NCBI GenBank assembly: GCA_025359185.1
Contig: JANYHF010000077.1
Coordinates: 1 to 62,120 of the forward strand
DNA: 62,120 bases
Direction: 5' to 3'
Origin: Hyphomicrobiaceae bacterium
GTDB lineage: Bacteria > Pseudomonadota > Alphaproteobacteria > Rhizobiales > Hyphomicrobiaceae
Within the stretch, counting starts at the first letter, position 1; every line of letters starts with the position of its first letter. A program made the translations under genes and the position numbers. Positions 43,022 to 52,972 of the stretch are shown piece by piece. Under the pieces are notes generated by a model that saw nothing but the letters and a program-made list of their open reading frames with translations, ran no database searches and had not been told where the DNA came from.

Positions 43022-44818
43022 TCAAATTCCCCTTGCGGCGCGCAGCGCTGTCGTACCCGCTGCATCGAGCGCCCAGGCATAGCCGTTGTGAGCGGGCACC
43101 AGAAGGACACCATAGGCGTCTTTTGCGTGCTCCGGCGTGATGAAATCGTCGAGCACGTCCTCCAACACCTGCTCGGCCGGGCGCTCCAGCGGATTGCCGT
43201 AACCGCCGCCTGAGGGCGAATAGTAGGCGGCGACGTCACCCTCGCTGACCCTTAGGCCTGAGAACTTGGCAGGGTAGCTCTTCACGTCTTTAGGCGTCTT
43301 AGCGTTGTAGATTTCGTATTTGCCGACGGCGCCTACCTTGCCGCCGAAGACGCCCCAAGGCGCGTCCTCGTGGCGATCGGATTCGTGGGTGACGAAGCCC
43401 GGCGTCAGGAAGCGCTGCGATTTCACAACGCCTTGGCCGCCACGGAACTTGCCTGGTCCAGGCATCACGTCGTCGCGGAGTTCGTAGCGGTCGCAGATCA
43501 GAGGGAGATGCATACCGAGATCTTCAAGCGGATTATTGCGGGTGTTACGCATCAATTCCTCGACGGTATCGGGACCATCCGAGCGCGGCCTGCCGCCCAT
43601 CGCCGCCTCGTTCACTTCGAGGAACACCCAGTAGTCGCCATTGGGGCGCACACCCGAAAATGCCGCGAAAGAGAGCGTCGCCGCGTTACCTGCCGTGCAT
43701 TTGTCGGGCAGCACCGGAGCCAGCGCCTTGATGATGAGATCGACGACGCGTTGGATCTGGCAGAACCGGGCCTCGGCCGCGACCGGCGCGATCGGGTTGA
43801 AGATCGACCCCAGCGGCGCCGTCACTTTCACGGGACGGAACGAGCCCTCGTTCTGCGGGATGTGTTCGTCGTGCGTGTACGTATCCAGCAGCAGCGCGCG
43901 GAAGGCGAAATAGCAGGCGACTTTGGTTGAGCCCTCGAAAGGCACGTTGAAGGCCGTGGGCGATTGCGGCGCCGAGCCGGTCAAGTCCACTTCGACACCG
44001 TCGCCGCGCTTCTTCACCGTCACCTTGACCGGCAGCGTCTTGCCACGCGTGCGGCCGTCGTCGTCGAGGAACCCTTCGGCCACATAGTCGCCGTCGGGGA
44101 TCTTGGCAATCTCGCGGCGGAGCATCGCCTCGGTGTAATCCATCAGCTGGCGCGTGGCTTGCAGCACGGTCGCTTTGCCATACGTGGCGAGCAGTTCCTG
44201 GAACCGCTTCACGCCCAACTCGGCTGACGCCACCTGCGCCTCAAGGTCGCCCATGACCAGGCTCGGGACGCGCGTGTTGTTGCTGATATACCGCCACATG
44301 CTGTCGCTGCGCTTGCCCTCTTCATAGAGCTTGGTGGCGTTGAACAGCATGCCCTCGGCGAACATGTCGGGCACGTCCATGATGAGGCCGGGCGTCGCCG
44401 CACCGATATCGACATGGTGCGCCGTATTGGCCGAGAAGCCGACGAGTTCGCTCTCGAAGAACACCGGCATGACGACGGCGATGTCGGGCGAATGGCTGGC
44501 GCCGAAATAGGGGTGATTGTGGATGACGCAGTCGCCCGGCTTCCATTCGCTGAGCGGCATGGTCTTCTCGATGCCGCGCAAGTAGCCGGGCAAGGAACCG
44601 ATATGCATCGGCGTCGAATCCGACTCGCAGAGCGTGTTGAACTGAGCGTCGAACAACCCAGCGCCGAGATCCTGGCTTTCACGGATGATCGAGGAATAGG
44701 ACATGCGGTGGAGCACGTTGCCCATCTGCTCGGCGATGGAATGCAACGCGCCGCCGATGACTTGCAGCGAGATCGGGTCGATGGGCGCCATGGCAGGCGC
44801 GTTCATGTCTTTGCTCAT
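43022..44818 (-). CDS. Hydantoinase B/oxoprolinase subunit (HyuB-like), first copy
   Basis: 598 residues. IDPISLQVIGGALHSIAEQM, SSIIRESQDLGAGLFD, IHNHPYFGASHSPDIAVVMP, MPGPGKFRGGQGVVKS and GGGYGNPLERPAEQVLEDV are the expected HyuB blocks. It begins 5 bp after its HyuA partner and ends 1 bp before the second HyuB. Acts as the hydrolytic/ligase partner in an ATP-dependent cyclic-amide opening reaction. Confidence 0.93.
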   Translation of the reverse strand: MSKDMNAPAMAPIDPISLQVIGGALHSIAEQMGNVLHRMSYSSIIRESQDLGAGLFDAQFNTLCESDSTPMHIGSLPGYLRGIEKTMPLSEWKPGDCVIHNHPYFGASHSPDIAVVMPVFFESELVGFSANTAHHVDIGAATPGLIMDVPDMFAEGMLFNATKLYEEGKRSDSMWRYISNNTRVPSLVMGDLEAQVASAELGVKRFQELLATYGKATVLQATRQLMDYTEAMLRREIAKIPDGDYVAEGFLDDDGRTRGKTLPVKVTVKKRGDGVEVDLTGSAPQSPTAFNVPFEGSTKVACYFAFRALLLDTYTHDEHIPQNEGSFRPVKVTAPLGSIFNPIAPVAAEARFCQIQRVVDLIIKALAPVLPDKCTAGNAATLSFAAFSGVRPNGDYWVFLEVNEAAMGGRPRSDGPDTVEELMRNTRNNPLEDLGMHLPLICDRYELRDDVMPGPGKFRGGQGVVKSQRFLTPGFVTHESDRHEDAPWGVFGGKVGAVGKYEIYNAKTPKDVKSYPAKFSGLRVSEGDVAAYYSPSGGGYGNPLERPAEQVLEDVLDDFITPEHAKDAYGVLLVPAHNGYAWALDAAGTTALRAARGI

Positions 44819-44823
44819 AATCG

Positions 44824-46926
44824 TCAGCTCCCGTGAACCTGGCGGCGGGCGATGCGCAAATCGCCGTGCGAAAGGACGGTGGCCGCATAGTCGGGCGGCA
44901 CCAGCGTCGTCGAATTATGCTGTACAATGAGGGCCGGACCGATGACCACGTCTTCGGCGAGCAGCTTGCTGCGGTCGTAGCGCGGCGTCGGCACGGACTG
45001 GCCGTCGTCGAATACGGTATCGCGGATGTAAAGTTCGGCCGCCACCGGGTTGATACGATCGCCGCGCGCCAGGTCCGGCAGCTTCAGCGTTTCGGTGGCC
45101 GCCGAGCCGACGACGCGCAGCGTGATGATCTCGACCAGCTGATCTTCGAAGGCGTGGCCATAGACCTGTTTGTGGGCGTCGTAGAAACTCTTGGTAACGG
45201 TCTTGACGTTTTCGGACGTCAGCGGACCATCTGGCATCGCCGCCCGCAACTCAAAGCCCTGGCCGACATAGCGGCACTCGGCGACGGAAGTGAAGCGGTG
45301 TTTGTCCGGCGCTATGCCGTCGGCGATGAGCTGCGCGCGAGCCTCCGCGGTGAGGTCGGCGATAATCCGGTTGACGGCTGCGAAATCCTCCGCCGTCGCC
45401 TTGTTGGCGACCACCAGGACGGAGCGTGTGAACTCGTATTGCAATTCTGTGAGCAGGAGACCCATGGCGGCGGTGATGCCGGGATGGAGGGGCGAGATCA
45501 CGTCCTTGGCCGCGATCAGTTCGGCTAGAGCCGTCGCATGCAGCGGGCCCGCGCCGCCAAAGCCCATCAGCGTGAAATTGCGCGGATCGATGCCCTTGGC
45601 GACAGAGTTGGCGTTGATGGCCAGCGCCATGTTGTGGTTGACAACGCGTAGCACGCCGAGCGCAGCGTCCTTAACGGAGAGCTTCAGCGGTTTGGCCACA
45701 TACTCTTCAATCGCTTTGTGGGCGAGGGAGGGATCGATCTTCAGGTTGCCGCCGAGGAAATGCTCCGGGTCAAGACGGCCGAGCACGACTTGCGCATCGG
45801 TGACGGCGGGTTCCTTGCCGCCCTTGCCGTAGCAGGCGGGGCCGGGATCGGCGCCCGCCGAGCGTGGGCCGACGCGGAAGGCGCCGCCCGGATCGAGATA
45901 GGCAACCGAGCCGCCGCCCGCCCCTATGGCGTCGATATCGATCATCGGCACCAGCACGGGCAGGTGGGCGACTTCAGTGTCGCGCGGGTTCTTGATGCGC
46001 AGCTCGCCGTTCTGAATGACCGAGATGTCGGCGGATGTTCCGCCAACGTCGATGGTGATGACGTTCCTGGTCTTGCAGGCTTCGCCCGTCCAGCGGCCGC
46101 CGATGACGCCACCGGCGGGGCCCGACAGCAGCAGGCCAACCGGACGCCGCGACGAGTTCTCAACCGTCGAGATGCCGCCGTTCGACTGCATGATGCGCAC
46201 CTTGGCGTTGACGCCGCTTTCGCGCAGCCGGTTTTCGAGGTTCTTCAGATAAAGCGATGTGGTCGGCCCGATATAGGCGTTCATGGCCGTGGTCGAAAAC
46301 CGCTCATATTCGCGGATGACGTTCACAACCTCATGCGAGCAGCAGATGAAGGCGTCGGGCAGCACCCGCTTGACGATGTCGCGTGCCTGGACCTCATGCG
46401 TGTTGTTCAGGAACGAGAACAGAAAGCAGATGATGACGGACTTCAGGCCGCGCTGCTTGAAGAGCTGTGCGGCAGCCTCGACCTGATCGAGGGCCAGCGG
46501 CGTTTCGATCTCGCCGGTTGGCGGCATCAAGCGCTCATCGACCACGAGCCGGTTGCGGCGCTTCACGAGCGGCTTGCTCTGCCATGGCACATCAAATTGC
46601 AGCGAGAAGTTATGCGGCCGTTTGTGCCGCGCCATATGCAGGATGTCACGAAAGCCGCGCGTGGTGATCATGCCGACATCGGCGCCTTTGCGCTCGATCA
46701 CCATGTTGGTGGCGACGGTTGTTCCGTGCAGCACCATGTCGATGGCGCCCGGCGAAACACCCGCGATCTTGCAGATCTCGACGACGCCCTGAACGACGCC
46801 CACCGACTGATCCGCTGGCGTCGACGCGACCTTGTGGACGAAGATCGATTGTTCCACGCCGGCGCCGGTCCGCTCAAGAACAATATCAGTAAACGTACCA
46901 CCGACGTCCACGCCGACACGGATCAT
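44824..46926 (-). CDS. Hydantoinase/oxoprolinase A subunit (HyuA-like), first copy
   Basis: 700 residues. IRVGVDVGGTFTDIVLERTG, LHGTTVATNMVIERKGADV, RFSTTAMNAYIGPTTSLYL, IMQSNGGISTVEN, NVITIDVGGTSADISV, GAGGGSVAYLDPGG and GPACYGKGGKEPAVTDA are all present, so both phosphate loops and the hinge are intact. Closer to classical N-methylhydantoinase A than the second copy. First gene of the four-gene hyu block, 78 bp after the imide-hydrolase-like gene. Confidence 0.93.
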   Translation of the reverse strand: MIRVGVDVGGTFTDIVLERTGAGVEQSIFVHKVASTPADQSVGVVQGVVEICKIAGVSPGAIDMVLHGTTVATNMVIERKGADVGMITTRGFRDILHMARHKRPHNFSLQFDVPWQSKPLVKRRNRLVVDERLMPPTGEIETPLALDQVEAAAQLFKQRGLKSVIICFLFSFLNNTHEVQARDIVKRVLPDAFICCSHEVVNVIREYERFSTTAMNAYIGPTTSLYLKNLENRLRESGVNAKVRIMQSNGGISTVENSSRRPVGLLLSGPAGGVIGGRWTGEACKTRNVITIDVGGTSADISVIQNGELRIKNPRDTEVAHLPVLVPMIDIDAIGAGGGSVAYLDPGGAFRVGPRSAGADPGPACYGKGGKEPAVTDAQVVLGRLDPEHFLGGNLKIDPSLAHKAIEEYVAKPLKLSVKDAALGVLRVVNHNMALAINANSVAKGIDPRNFTLMGFGGAGPLHATALAELIAAKDVISPLHPGITAAMGLLLTELQYEFTRSVLVVANKATAEDFAAVNRIIADLTAEARAQLIADGIAPDKHRFTSVAECRYVGQGFELRAAMPDGPLTSENVKTVTKSFYDAHKQVYGHAFEDQLVEIITLRVVGSAATETLKLPDLARGDRINPVAAELYIRDTVFDDGQSVPTPRYDRSKLLAEDVVIGPALIVQHNSTTLVPPDYAATVLSHGDLRIARRQVHGS

Positions 46927-47004
46927 TCGTTGTTTCCCTAGTTTGTCTTGAGGCGCGCGGGCCTAAAGCTTGCTTGACGGCGTCTGACGCTTCAAACTAT
47001 GCGC

Positions 47005-47889
47005 CTACGCCTTTACGCGCGGGGAACGCTTGGCGAAGTCATCGGCCATCTCGTTCATGGTCACGAACTTCACGCCCGGATGCGAGACCATGTGATTATA
47101 GAGCCGTTCCAGCATCATCAGCACATGCGGGCGGCCGGCGACGTCGGGGTGGATGGTCATGGGGAATACGGCGTAGTCATATTCCTTGTACACCCAGTCG
47201 AACTGGTCGCGCCACATCTGCTCAATATCGCGCGGGTTGACGAAGCCGTGGCTGTTGGGCGCCTTTTTGATGAACATCATCGGCGGCAGATCGTCGAGAT
47301 ACCAGCTGGCGGGGATTTCGATGAGATCGGTCTCATGGCCGCGCGTCAGCGGCGTCATCCAGGCGCTCGGATGCTTCGAATAGTCGATCTTGGTCCACTT
47401 GTCGCCGACGCGGACATAGTAGGGCTGGTGGTCGTGATGCATCAGAGAGTGATCGTATTTGATGCCGCGCTCCAGCAGCAGCTCGTTGGTGACGTTGGAG
47501 AACTCCCACCACGGAGCCACATAGCCCGTTGGCCGCCGCCCTGAGAGTTTCGTCACGAGGTCGATGCACTTGTCGAGAATGACGGTTTCCTGTTCACGCG
47601 TCATCGCTATCGGGTTTTCGTGCGTGTAGCCGTGTATGCCGATTTCGTGGCCCGCGTCTGCGACCATCTTCATCTGTGTGGGGAACGTCTCGATGGAGTG
47701 ACCGGGAATAAACCAGGTGGTCTTGATGCCAAGCCGGTCAAACAGGCGAACGAGGCGCGGCGAGCCGACTTCGCCAGCGAACAGGCCGCGCGAAATGTCG
47801 TCGGGGCTGTCCTCGCCGCCGTAGGAGCCGATCCAGCCGGCAACCGCGTCGACGTCGATGCCGAAGCCACAGAGAATGGTTTTTGTCAT
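47005..47889 (-). CDS. Polysaccharide deacetylase family protein, candidate cyclic imide hydrolase
   Basis: 294 residues. NodB-fold metal site: [11 protein letters not shown] near the N-terminus (Asp pair), [11 protein letters not shown] (HxxxH ligands) and later [13 protein letters not shown] (His). The start [18 protein letters not shown] and length of about 293 fit what I recall for the imidase of Pseudomonas putida (cyclic imide hydrolase), a PuuE-like member of this family, rather than sugar deacetylases. No signal peptide, so it acts in the cytosol. Amidase and reductase genes adjoin. Inferred reaction: hydrolysis of a cyclic imide or dihydropyrimidine-like ring to a half-amide. ATG 47889 has AAGGGA upstream. 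Confidence 0.75.
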   Translation of the reverse strand: MTKTILCGFGIDVDAVAGWIGSYGGEDSPDDISRGLFAGEVGSPRLVRLFDRLGIKTTWFIPGHSIETFPTQMKMVADAGHEIGIHGYTHENPIAMTREQETVILDKCIDLVTKLSGRRPTGYVAPWWEFSNVTNELLLERGIKYDHSLMHHDHQPYYVRVGDKWTKIDYSKHPSAWMTPLTRGHETDLIEIPASWYLDDLPPMMFIKKAPNSHGFVNPRDIEQMWRDQFDWVYKEYDYAVFPMTIHPDVAGRPHVLMMLERLYNHMVSHPGVKFVTMNEMADDFAKRSPRVKA

Positions 47890-47903
47890 GAGGTGTTCCC
47901 TTT

Positions 47904-49091
47904 TTACCAGGTTGCTGTCCAATTGGGGTCTTCGAGGCCGGCCGGATAAGCCAGCCCGTAATCGAGCGGTGGTCGGATGACATATTTCCGGTCGAACTCC
48001 GCCCACGGATAGGGTGCGCCCGAGCGGACGATGTAGGGCCAGTCGGGTTGGGCAAAGATCGGGCGGCCGATGGCGACGATGTCGGCGGCACCGCTGGTGA
48101 GAGCGGCTTCGGCGCCGGGGCCATCGGTGATACCGCCATTGGTGATCAGCGGCCGGCCCGAAGCCTCGCGAATGATGGTGGACATTGGTGTTTTCGAGCT
48201 GGGGTCGCGGTTGTCGAGATAATTGAAGCTCGACCAGTGGATGGCGTCGATGGGCGCGCCCTTGAGCGCTTTGCCGATAGCCGCCGCGTAGGCGACGCCG
48301 CCCGGGAATGCGCCTACGAAGTCGTCGACGCCATCTTGCGAGACACGCAGGGAGATGATCTTGCCAGGACCGATTGCGGCCCGCACCTTGTCGCAGACCA
48401 GGCGCGCGAACCGGACATTGTTCTCGGGGCTGCCGCCGAACTCGTCGGTGCGCAGATTGGTCTTGGGGTTGATGAACTGCCACAGCAGATAACCGTTGGC
48501 GCCATGGATCTCGACGCCATCAAAGCCGGCCTCGATGGCACGGCGGGCACCGCCGGCAAAGCCATCCGCCACCAGATGGATTTCGGGGATGGTCAGTGCG
48601 CGGGCGGGACCGAAGGTTACCTTCGGCCAGTCGCCCTTGATGTTGCGAATGCTCTTTTCGTAGTCATTGTCCGTGTAAAGCGTCCAGCCGCCGCTTTGGG
48701 TCGCGCTGGCGCTCACCGGCTGCTCGCCTTTGGCGAGACAACGGGGGTCGGTGACACGGCCGCCATGCATCAATTGAAGGATCACGACTGCGCCGTGGGC
48801 ATGAACGGCATCGGTAACTTTCTTCCAGCCAGCCACATGCTTTGAGTTAGCTATCCCAGGTTGAGAGAGATAGGCGCGGCAGCCGAACCTCTCCTCTTCG
48901 TAGGTGCCCTCGGTGATAATCAGGCCGACGCCGCCACGGGCGCGGCGGGCGTAGTAGGCAACCATTTCATCCGTCGGCGTACCATCGGCCTCCGCCATCT
49001 GGCGCGTCAACGGCGCCATCGCGATCCGGTTCTTGATCGAGAAATGACCAAGCCGCATCGATGAGAACAGGCGCGGGAAGGCTTCCGCCAT
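47904..49091 (-). CDS. Old yellow enzyme-type NADH:flavin oxidoreductase
   Basis: 395 residues, single TIM barrel without a C-terminal Fe-S/FAD extension. [54 protein letters not shown], and [18 protein letters not shown] give the FMN and substrate sites. OYEs reduce activated C=C bonds; maleimides are classic substrates, which fits an imide-degrading operon. Two bases separate it from the amidase. Confidence 0.9.
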   Translation of the reverse strand: MAEAFPRLFSSMRLGHFSIKNRIAMAPLTRQMAEADGTPTDEMVAYYARRARGGVGLIITEGTYEEERFGCRAYLSQPGIANSKHVAGWKKVTDAVHAHGAVVILQLMHGGRVTDPRCLAKGEQPVSASATQSGGWTLYTDNDYEKSIRNIKGDWPKVTFGPARALTIPEIHLVADGFAGGARRAIEAGFDGVEIHGANGYLLWQFINPKTNLRTDEFGGSPENNVRFARLVCDKVRAAIGPGKIISLRVSQDGVDDFVGAFPGGVAYAAAIGKALKGAPIDAIHWSSFNYLDNRDPSSKTPMSTIIREASGRPLITNGGITDGPGAEAALTSGAADIVAIGRPIFAQPDWPYIVRSGAPYPWAEFDRKYVIRPPLDYGLAYPAGLEDPNWTATW

Positions 49092-49093
49092 GA

Positions 49094-50467
49094 TCAGGTC
49101 TCCAGACTACGGATGATGGATTCGGCGGCGAGTGCGGCCGAGAGAACCGCAGCGTCGCGGCCTTGCGGAGCCGAGAGCAGGAAGCTGGTCGGCATGCCGC
49201 CTTCGCCGGTGCCGTTGGGAATGGCAACGCCGCACCAGTCGAGGAAGTTGCCGAGCCGGGTGTTGGAGAGCGTCTTGGCATTTTGCTGGAAGAACACTTT
49301 GTCGTCGGCCTCCAGAGGCACGATCGGCATGGCCACGTGCGGCGTGGTCGGACAGGCGACGATGGCACTGCCGATGAGAGCGTTGCTTTCGGCAATCAGC
49401 CGCGCACGCACCTGTTGCACCTCGACCAGATCCCAGGCCGTCATTCCCTCGGCCATCAGGATGCGGTTGACGACGCGCCGGTCCATGCGGCCCGCATCGG
49501 GGCCATGCACGCGGGCGAAATGCACATGCATCGCCTCAGCGCCGAGCACATGGCCATGCTTGGCGGTGAGTTCGGGGATGGCAGCGAGCTGAGGCATCTT
49601 GACGTGCTCGATGCGGGCACCGGCGCGGGCGAGTCTCTCGATGGACGCATCGAAATTGGCGCGCACGGCGGGTTCGCAACCGTCGTAGATAACATCTGTG
49701 GGGACCAGGATGCGCAGGCTTTCAATGGGAGCACGGCGTGCTTCAGGCACCAATGCGCCGCGCAGAACGGCGTCGGTCAGCACACAGTCTTCGACGGTGT
49801 GGGCCATGGGCCCGAGCGAATCGAGCGTGCGCGACAGCGGGAACACGCCGTCCATCGAGTAGTGGCCCGTGGACGTCTTATAACCGGTGATGCCGTTGAA
49901 GCTGGCGGGGACACGGATCGATCCGCCGGTGTCGGTGCCGATGGCGACGGTGACTAGTCCGGCGGCCACGGCGACCGCCGAACCGGACGAGGACCCCCCC
50001 GGCGAGCGCTGCACTTTGGGATCGCACGGGTTCCAGGGCGTGCCGTAGTGCGGGTTGAGGCCGATGCCGGAATAGGCGAATTCCGTCATATTGGTGATGC
50101 CGATGGTGATCATGCCAGCGCGCACGCCCGCCTCCAACAGGGCCGCGTCGCGCTTGGCGGGCGGGTTACCCTTGAACACGACCGATCCTACGGCGGTGAC
50201 GCGGCCTTCGACGTCGAAGAGATCTTTCCATGCGACCGGCACGCCATCGAGCGCGCTCAGCGGTCGGCCGGCCTTCAGCCGCTGAGCGGAGGCGGCGGCT
50301 TCCTTACGGGCGCGAGCGGGCAGAACCTCGGTGAAGATCGCTTTGTCTTTGTGCGCAGCGATGGCCGCGAGTGTGCGTTCGGTGAGGTCCACGGCATCGA
50401 GCGTACCGGCGCGCAATTCAGCGCCGAGCTGGGCCGCAGTTTTGGGCAAGGATTGGGTGGCGGGCAT
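49094..50467 (-). CDS. Amidase signature family hydrolase, candidate half-amidase
   Basis: 457 residues. The Ser-cisSer-Lys triad is visible: VAWKDLFDVEG (Lys), SPGGSSSGSAVAVAAGLV (cis-Ser) and IGTDTGGSIRVPASFNG (nucleophile in DTGGS). Hydrolyses linear amides in the cytosol. Next to an imidase-like gene it would suit half-amide to dicarboxylate conversion; this substrate is inferred. The alternative is a general amidase or a carbamoyl hydrolase. Confidence 0.92.
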   Translation of the reverse strand: MPATQSLPKTAAQLGAELRAGTLDAVDLTERTLAAIAAHKDKAIFTEVLPARARKEAAASAQRLKAGRPLSALDGVPVAWKDLFDVEGRVTAVGSVVFKGNPPAKRDAALLEAGVRAGMITIGITNMTEFAYSGIGLNPHYGTPWNPCDPKVQRSPGGSSSGSAVAVAAGLVTVAIGTDTGGSIRVPASFNGITGYKTSTGHYSMDGVFPLSRTLDSLGPMAHTVEDCVLTDAVLRGALVPEARRAPIESLRILVPTDVIYDGCEPAVRANFDASIERLARAGARIEHVKMPQLAAIPELTAKHGHVLGAEAMHVHFARVHGPDAGRMDRRVVNRILMAEGMTAWDLVEVQQVRARLIAESNALIGSAIVACPTTPHVAMPIVPLEADDKVFFQQNAKTLSNTRLGNFLDWCGVAIPNGTGEGGMPTSFLLSAPQGRDAAVLSAALAAESIIRSLET

Positions 50468-50482
50468 TGATAGGGTCCGTCG

Positions 50483-51586
50483 TTAATGACTGATGAGCGT
50501 GGCTGCGTCTTTTTTCCAGGCCAGGAACACGTCGTCGCCCGCCTTCAGCCGGCCGGCATATTTGTCGGCATGTCCCTCCACCACAATCGGCTCGCCCGAC
50601 CCCATCACGACGGAGAGCTGCACGATATGGCCGACCTGCTGAATGGCGTCGAGCTTGCCCTTGATGGGTTGCGCGCCATAGGCATCAGCGAAATAGGCCG
50701 CATTGGTCCAGAATGGATGCACGTCGATGGCTTCGGCCGGCACGGCGAGGCTGGCCTTGGCGCCGATGGCCGCCACCGCCCCTGACGCGGTGCCGGACAG
50801 CATGCCGAAGGGCGTATCGAGACGAACACTGTCGCCCTCGGACGATTTGACCGTGCCCGGAATAACAGCGTTGCGGCCGATGAAGCGGGCGACGAACAAG
50901 GTCTTGGGCCGCGTGTATAACTCGTAGGGCGCACTGATCTGCTCGATGCGGCCGGCATTCATGACCACGATGCGGTCGGAGAGGGCGAGGGCCTCGGACT
51001 GCGCATGCGTCACGAACACGAAGGTGATGCCGAGCCGGCGTTGCAGCAGTTTCAGCTCGTTCTGGATGCTCTTGCGGAGATTGGCGTCAAGTGCGCCCAA
51101 TGGTTCATCCAACAAGAGAATGTCGGGTTCGACCACCAGCGCACGGGCCAGCGCAATGCGTTGTTTTTGCCCGCCTGACAGGCGATCCGGCTTCTGGTCG
51201 CCGACCTCGGTAAGTCCGAGTTTTTCGAGGATGCGCTCGACCTTGGCGTCGCGCTCTTCGGCCGGCATGCGCTTGACGTCGAGGCCGAAGCGGACATTGC
51301 CGCGCACCGTCATATGCGGGAAGAGGGCGTAGCTCTGGAAGATCATTGCCGTCGGCCGGCGCTCCGGAGGCAGATCATTGATGCGGCTGCCACGGATGAA
51401 AATATCACCAGAAGAGATCGTCTCAAAGCCTGCGATCATGCGTAAGGTCGTAGTTTTGCCGCAGCCCGATGGCCCGAGGAAGGCGATAAACTCGCCCTTG
51501 GCGACGTCGAGATTGAAATCAATCACCGCGGCCGTGCCGTTGTCGAAGACTTTGCCGACATTGGAGAGTTGGAGATCGAAGGTCAA
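50483..51586 (-). CDS. ABC transporter ATP-binding protein, PotA type (second copy)
   Basis: About 367 residues. Walker A GPSGCGKTT, Q-loop FQSYALFPHMTV, signature LSGGQKQRIALARALV, Walker B ILLLDEPLGALD, H-loop VFVTHAQSEALALSD and a C-terminal TOBE domain. TTG 51586 (reading TFDLQLSNVGKVFDNG) with CAGGAC upstream is chosen; the frame stays open into an upstream hairpin, which is an unlikely coding segment. It lies just after the binding-protein gene and is separated from it by that hairpin. No second permease pair accompanies it, so it may share or replace the first ATPase. Confidence 0.88.
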   Translation of the reverse strand: MTFDLQLSNVGKVFDNGTAAVIDFNLDVAKGEFIAFLGPSGCGKTTTLRMIAGFETISSGDIFIRGSRINDLPPERRPTAMIFQSYALFPHMTVRGNVRFGLDVKRMPAEERDAKVERILEKLGLTEVGDQKPDRLSGGQKQRIALARALVVEPDILLLDEPLGALDANLRKSIQNELKLLQRRLGITFVFVTHAQSEALALSDRIVVMNAGRIEQISAPYELYTRPKTLFVARFIGRNAVIPGTVKSSEGDSVRLDTPFGMLSGTASGAVAAIGAKASLAVPAEAIDVHPFWTNAAYFADAYGAQPIKGKLDAIQQVGHIVQLSVVMGSGEPIVVEGHADKYAGRLKAGDDVFLAWKKDAATLISH

Positions 51587-51610
51587 AGCGGCGTCCTGGC
51601 GAGAAAAAAC

Positions 51611-51676
51611 GTGAGTCGGGAGTGGTAGTCGTGAGCCGGAAAGCAGCGGTGGATCGACCCACCACTCCCGACTCAC
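51611..51676 (-). terminator. Perfect 16-bp inverted repeat between binding-protein and ATPase genes
   Basis: GTGAGTCGGGAGTGGT (51611-51626) is repeated in exact reverse complement at 51661-51676 around a 34-base loop that holds further partial repeats (GTCGTGAG). The stem follows the binding-protein stop by about 20 bp. No T-run follows, so a partial terminator or an RNA-stabilising stem is more likely than a full stop to transcription, as downstream genes are clearly cotranscribed. Confidence 0.65.
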
Positions 51677-51695
51677 GACTCCCGTGGTTCTTTCG

Positions 51696-52916
51696 TTAAG
51701 CGCTCAGGAACTCGTCCCACTTCTTGATGAGGTAGTCGTACTCATCCGGCCACTGATGCCAGTAGGCCACCTGCGAGGCCCGAGTCGCCAGCGAACCGCC
51801 GTCGCGCAGATCGCCTTCCTTGATGCCGCGGTCAGGCGCGCCCTTCCAGGGCTTGCCTTCGTACCAGAAGGCATACTTGTCTGGGTCCATGGCCGCTTGG
51901 ATGTTGGTCGTGGGCGAGTAGTAGCCCTGCTCGGACACGGCAATGGCGGGCGGGCCCGACAGCCAGTAATCGGTATACGCAACGACAGCGTCCTTGTTTG
52001 GCGTGCCGGTGATGGCGGAGTTGCCGATCGACCAGGCGCGATAGCCTTCCTTCGGGATCGCGTAGGTGCACTGCTTGCCCTGCGCCTTGACGGCCATGAC
52101 GGCCGGCTGCCAGGCGTCGGCGAGGATCATTTCGCCGGAGGCCAAGAGGTTCACCAGTTCGCCGAAATCGCCCCAGAGAGCGCGGAACTGGCCATCCTTC
52201 TTCTTGGAGATGAGGAACTTCGAGGCCTCGTCGATTGCGGCCTTGTCGGGGTTGCCCGGGTTCGGCACCTTCAAGAGGCCGAGCGAATTCATGGCCAACA
52301 CAGCTTGGCCGAAGGCGATCAACGGGTCGACGTTGAGGCCGGTCTTGCCCTTGAACTTCTTGTCGAAGATGGCGGTCCAGGTCGAGGCTTCCTCGGCCGA
52401 CACGAGGTCGGGGCGATAGCCGATCGAGTCATAGTTGTAGACGGTTGGCACCATCCACAGCTCGGTCTGCTTCTCGTCCTTCCAGATCTGGCCGACGATC
52501 TGGTTCTTCTTGTCCCACTTGGGGCTGGCCTTGGTGAAGGTGTCACGGATGTTGCCCCAGTTCTTCAGGGCCGAGGTCGGGATGGCCTCGATCTTATTCG
52601 TTTGGATAACGGCAGGAAGCCGCTCGCCGATGGTTTCCCAGACGTCATAGGCGGTGGAGCCCGAGAGAAGCTCCGTCTGCGTATCGGGGAAAATCGCGCC
52701 TTTGCCTGAAACGGCTTTCACGCCCGATTTGGCTTTGAAGTCGGCGAGAATGCGCTCTTGCACTGTCACCGAAAGGCCGACCGTGCGCAGTTCCTGGTCA
52801 GCGAGGCCGGCCGCAAAGGCTTGCTGGGAGCCGAACGGGGCGCCCATGGCCGTGATGGCCAGACCGCTGGCTGTTCCTTGCAGGAACGTGCGGCGGGATA
52901 CTGGGTAGTTACGCAT
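51696..52916 (-). CDS. ABC transporter substrate-binding protein, polyamine (PotD) type, Tat-exported
   Basis: 406 residues. The N-terminus MRNYPVSRRTFLQGTASGLA carries a twin-arginine motif (SRRTFLQG) and a signal ending in QAFAAG. The mature protein resembles PotD/PotF-like receptors: PTVYNYDSIGYRPDLVSAEE, ASGEMILADAWQPAVMAVKA, NKDAVVAYTDYWLSG. ATG 52916 has GGAGG nine bases upstream. Feeds the PotB/PotC permease in the same operon. Substrate may be a cationic or neutral ring compound rather than a polyamine. Confidence 0.9.
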   Translation of the reverse strand: MRNYPVSRRTFLQGTASGLAITAMGAPFGSQQAFAAGLADQELRTVGLSVTVQERILADFKAKSGVKAVSGKGAIFPDTQTELLSGSTAYDVWETIGERLPAVIQTNKIEAIPTSALKNWGNIRDTFTKASPKWDKKNQIVGQIWKDEKQTELWMVPTVYNYDSIGYRPDLVSAEEASTWTAIFDKKFKGKTGLNVDPLIAFGQAVLAMNSLGLLKVPNPGNPDKAAIDEASKFLISKKKDGQFRALWGDFGELVNLLASGEMILADAWQPAVMAVKAQGKQCTYAIPKEGYRAWSIGNSAITGTPNKDAVVAYTDYWLSGPPAIAVSEQGYYSPTTNIQAAMDPDKYAFWYEGKPWKGAPDRGIKEGDLRDGGSLATRASQVAYWHQWPDEYDYLIKKWDEFLSA

Positions 52917-52972
52917 CTCTATTCTTCCTCCATTGACGTTACTCAACTTCGTTCGGGGGGCTTCTTGGCTGG

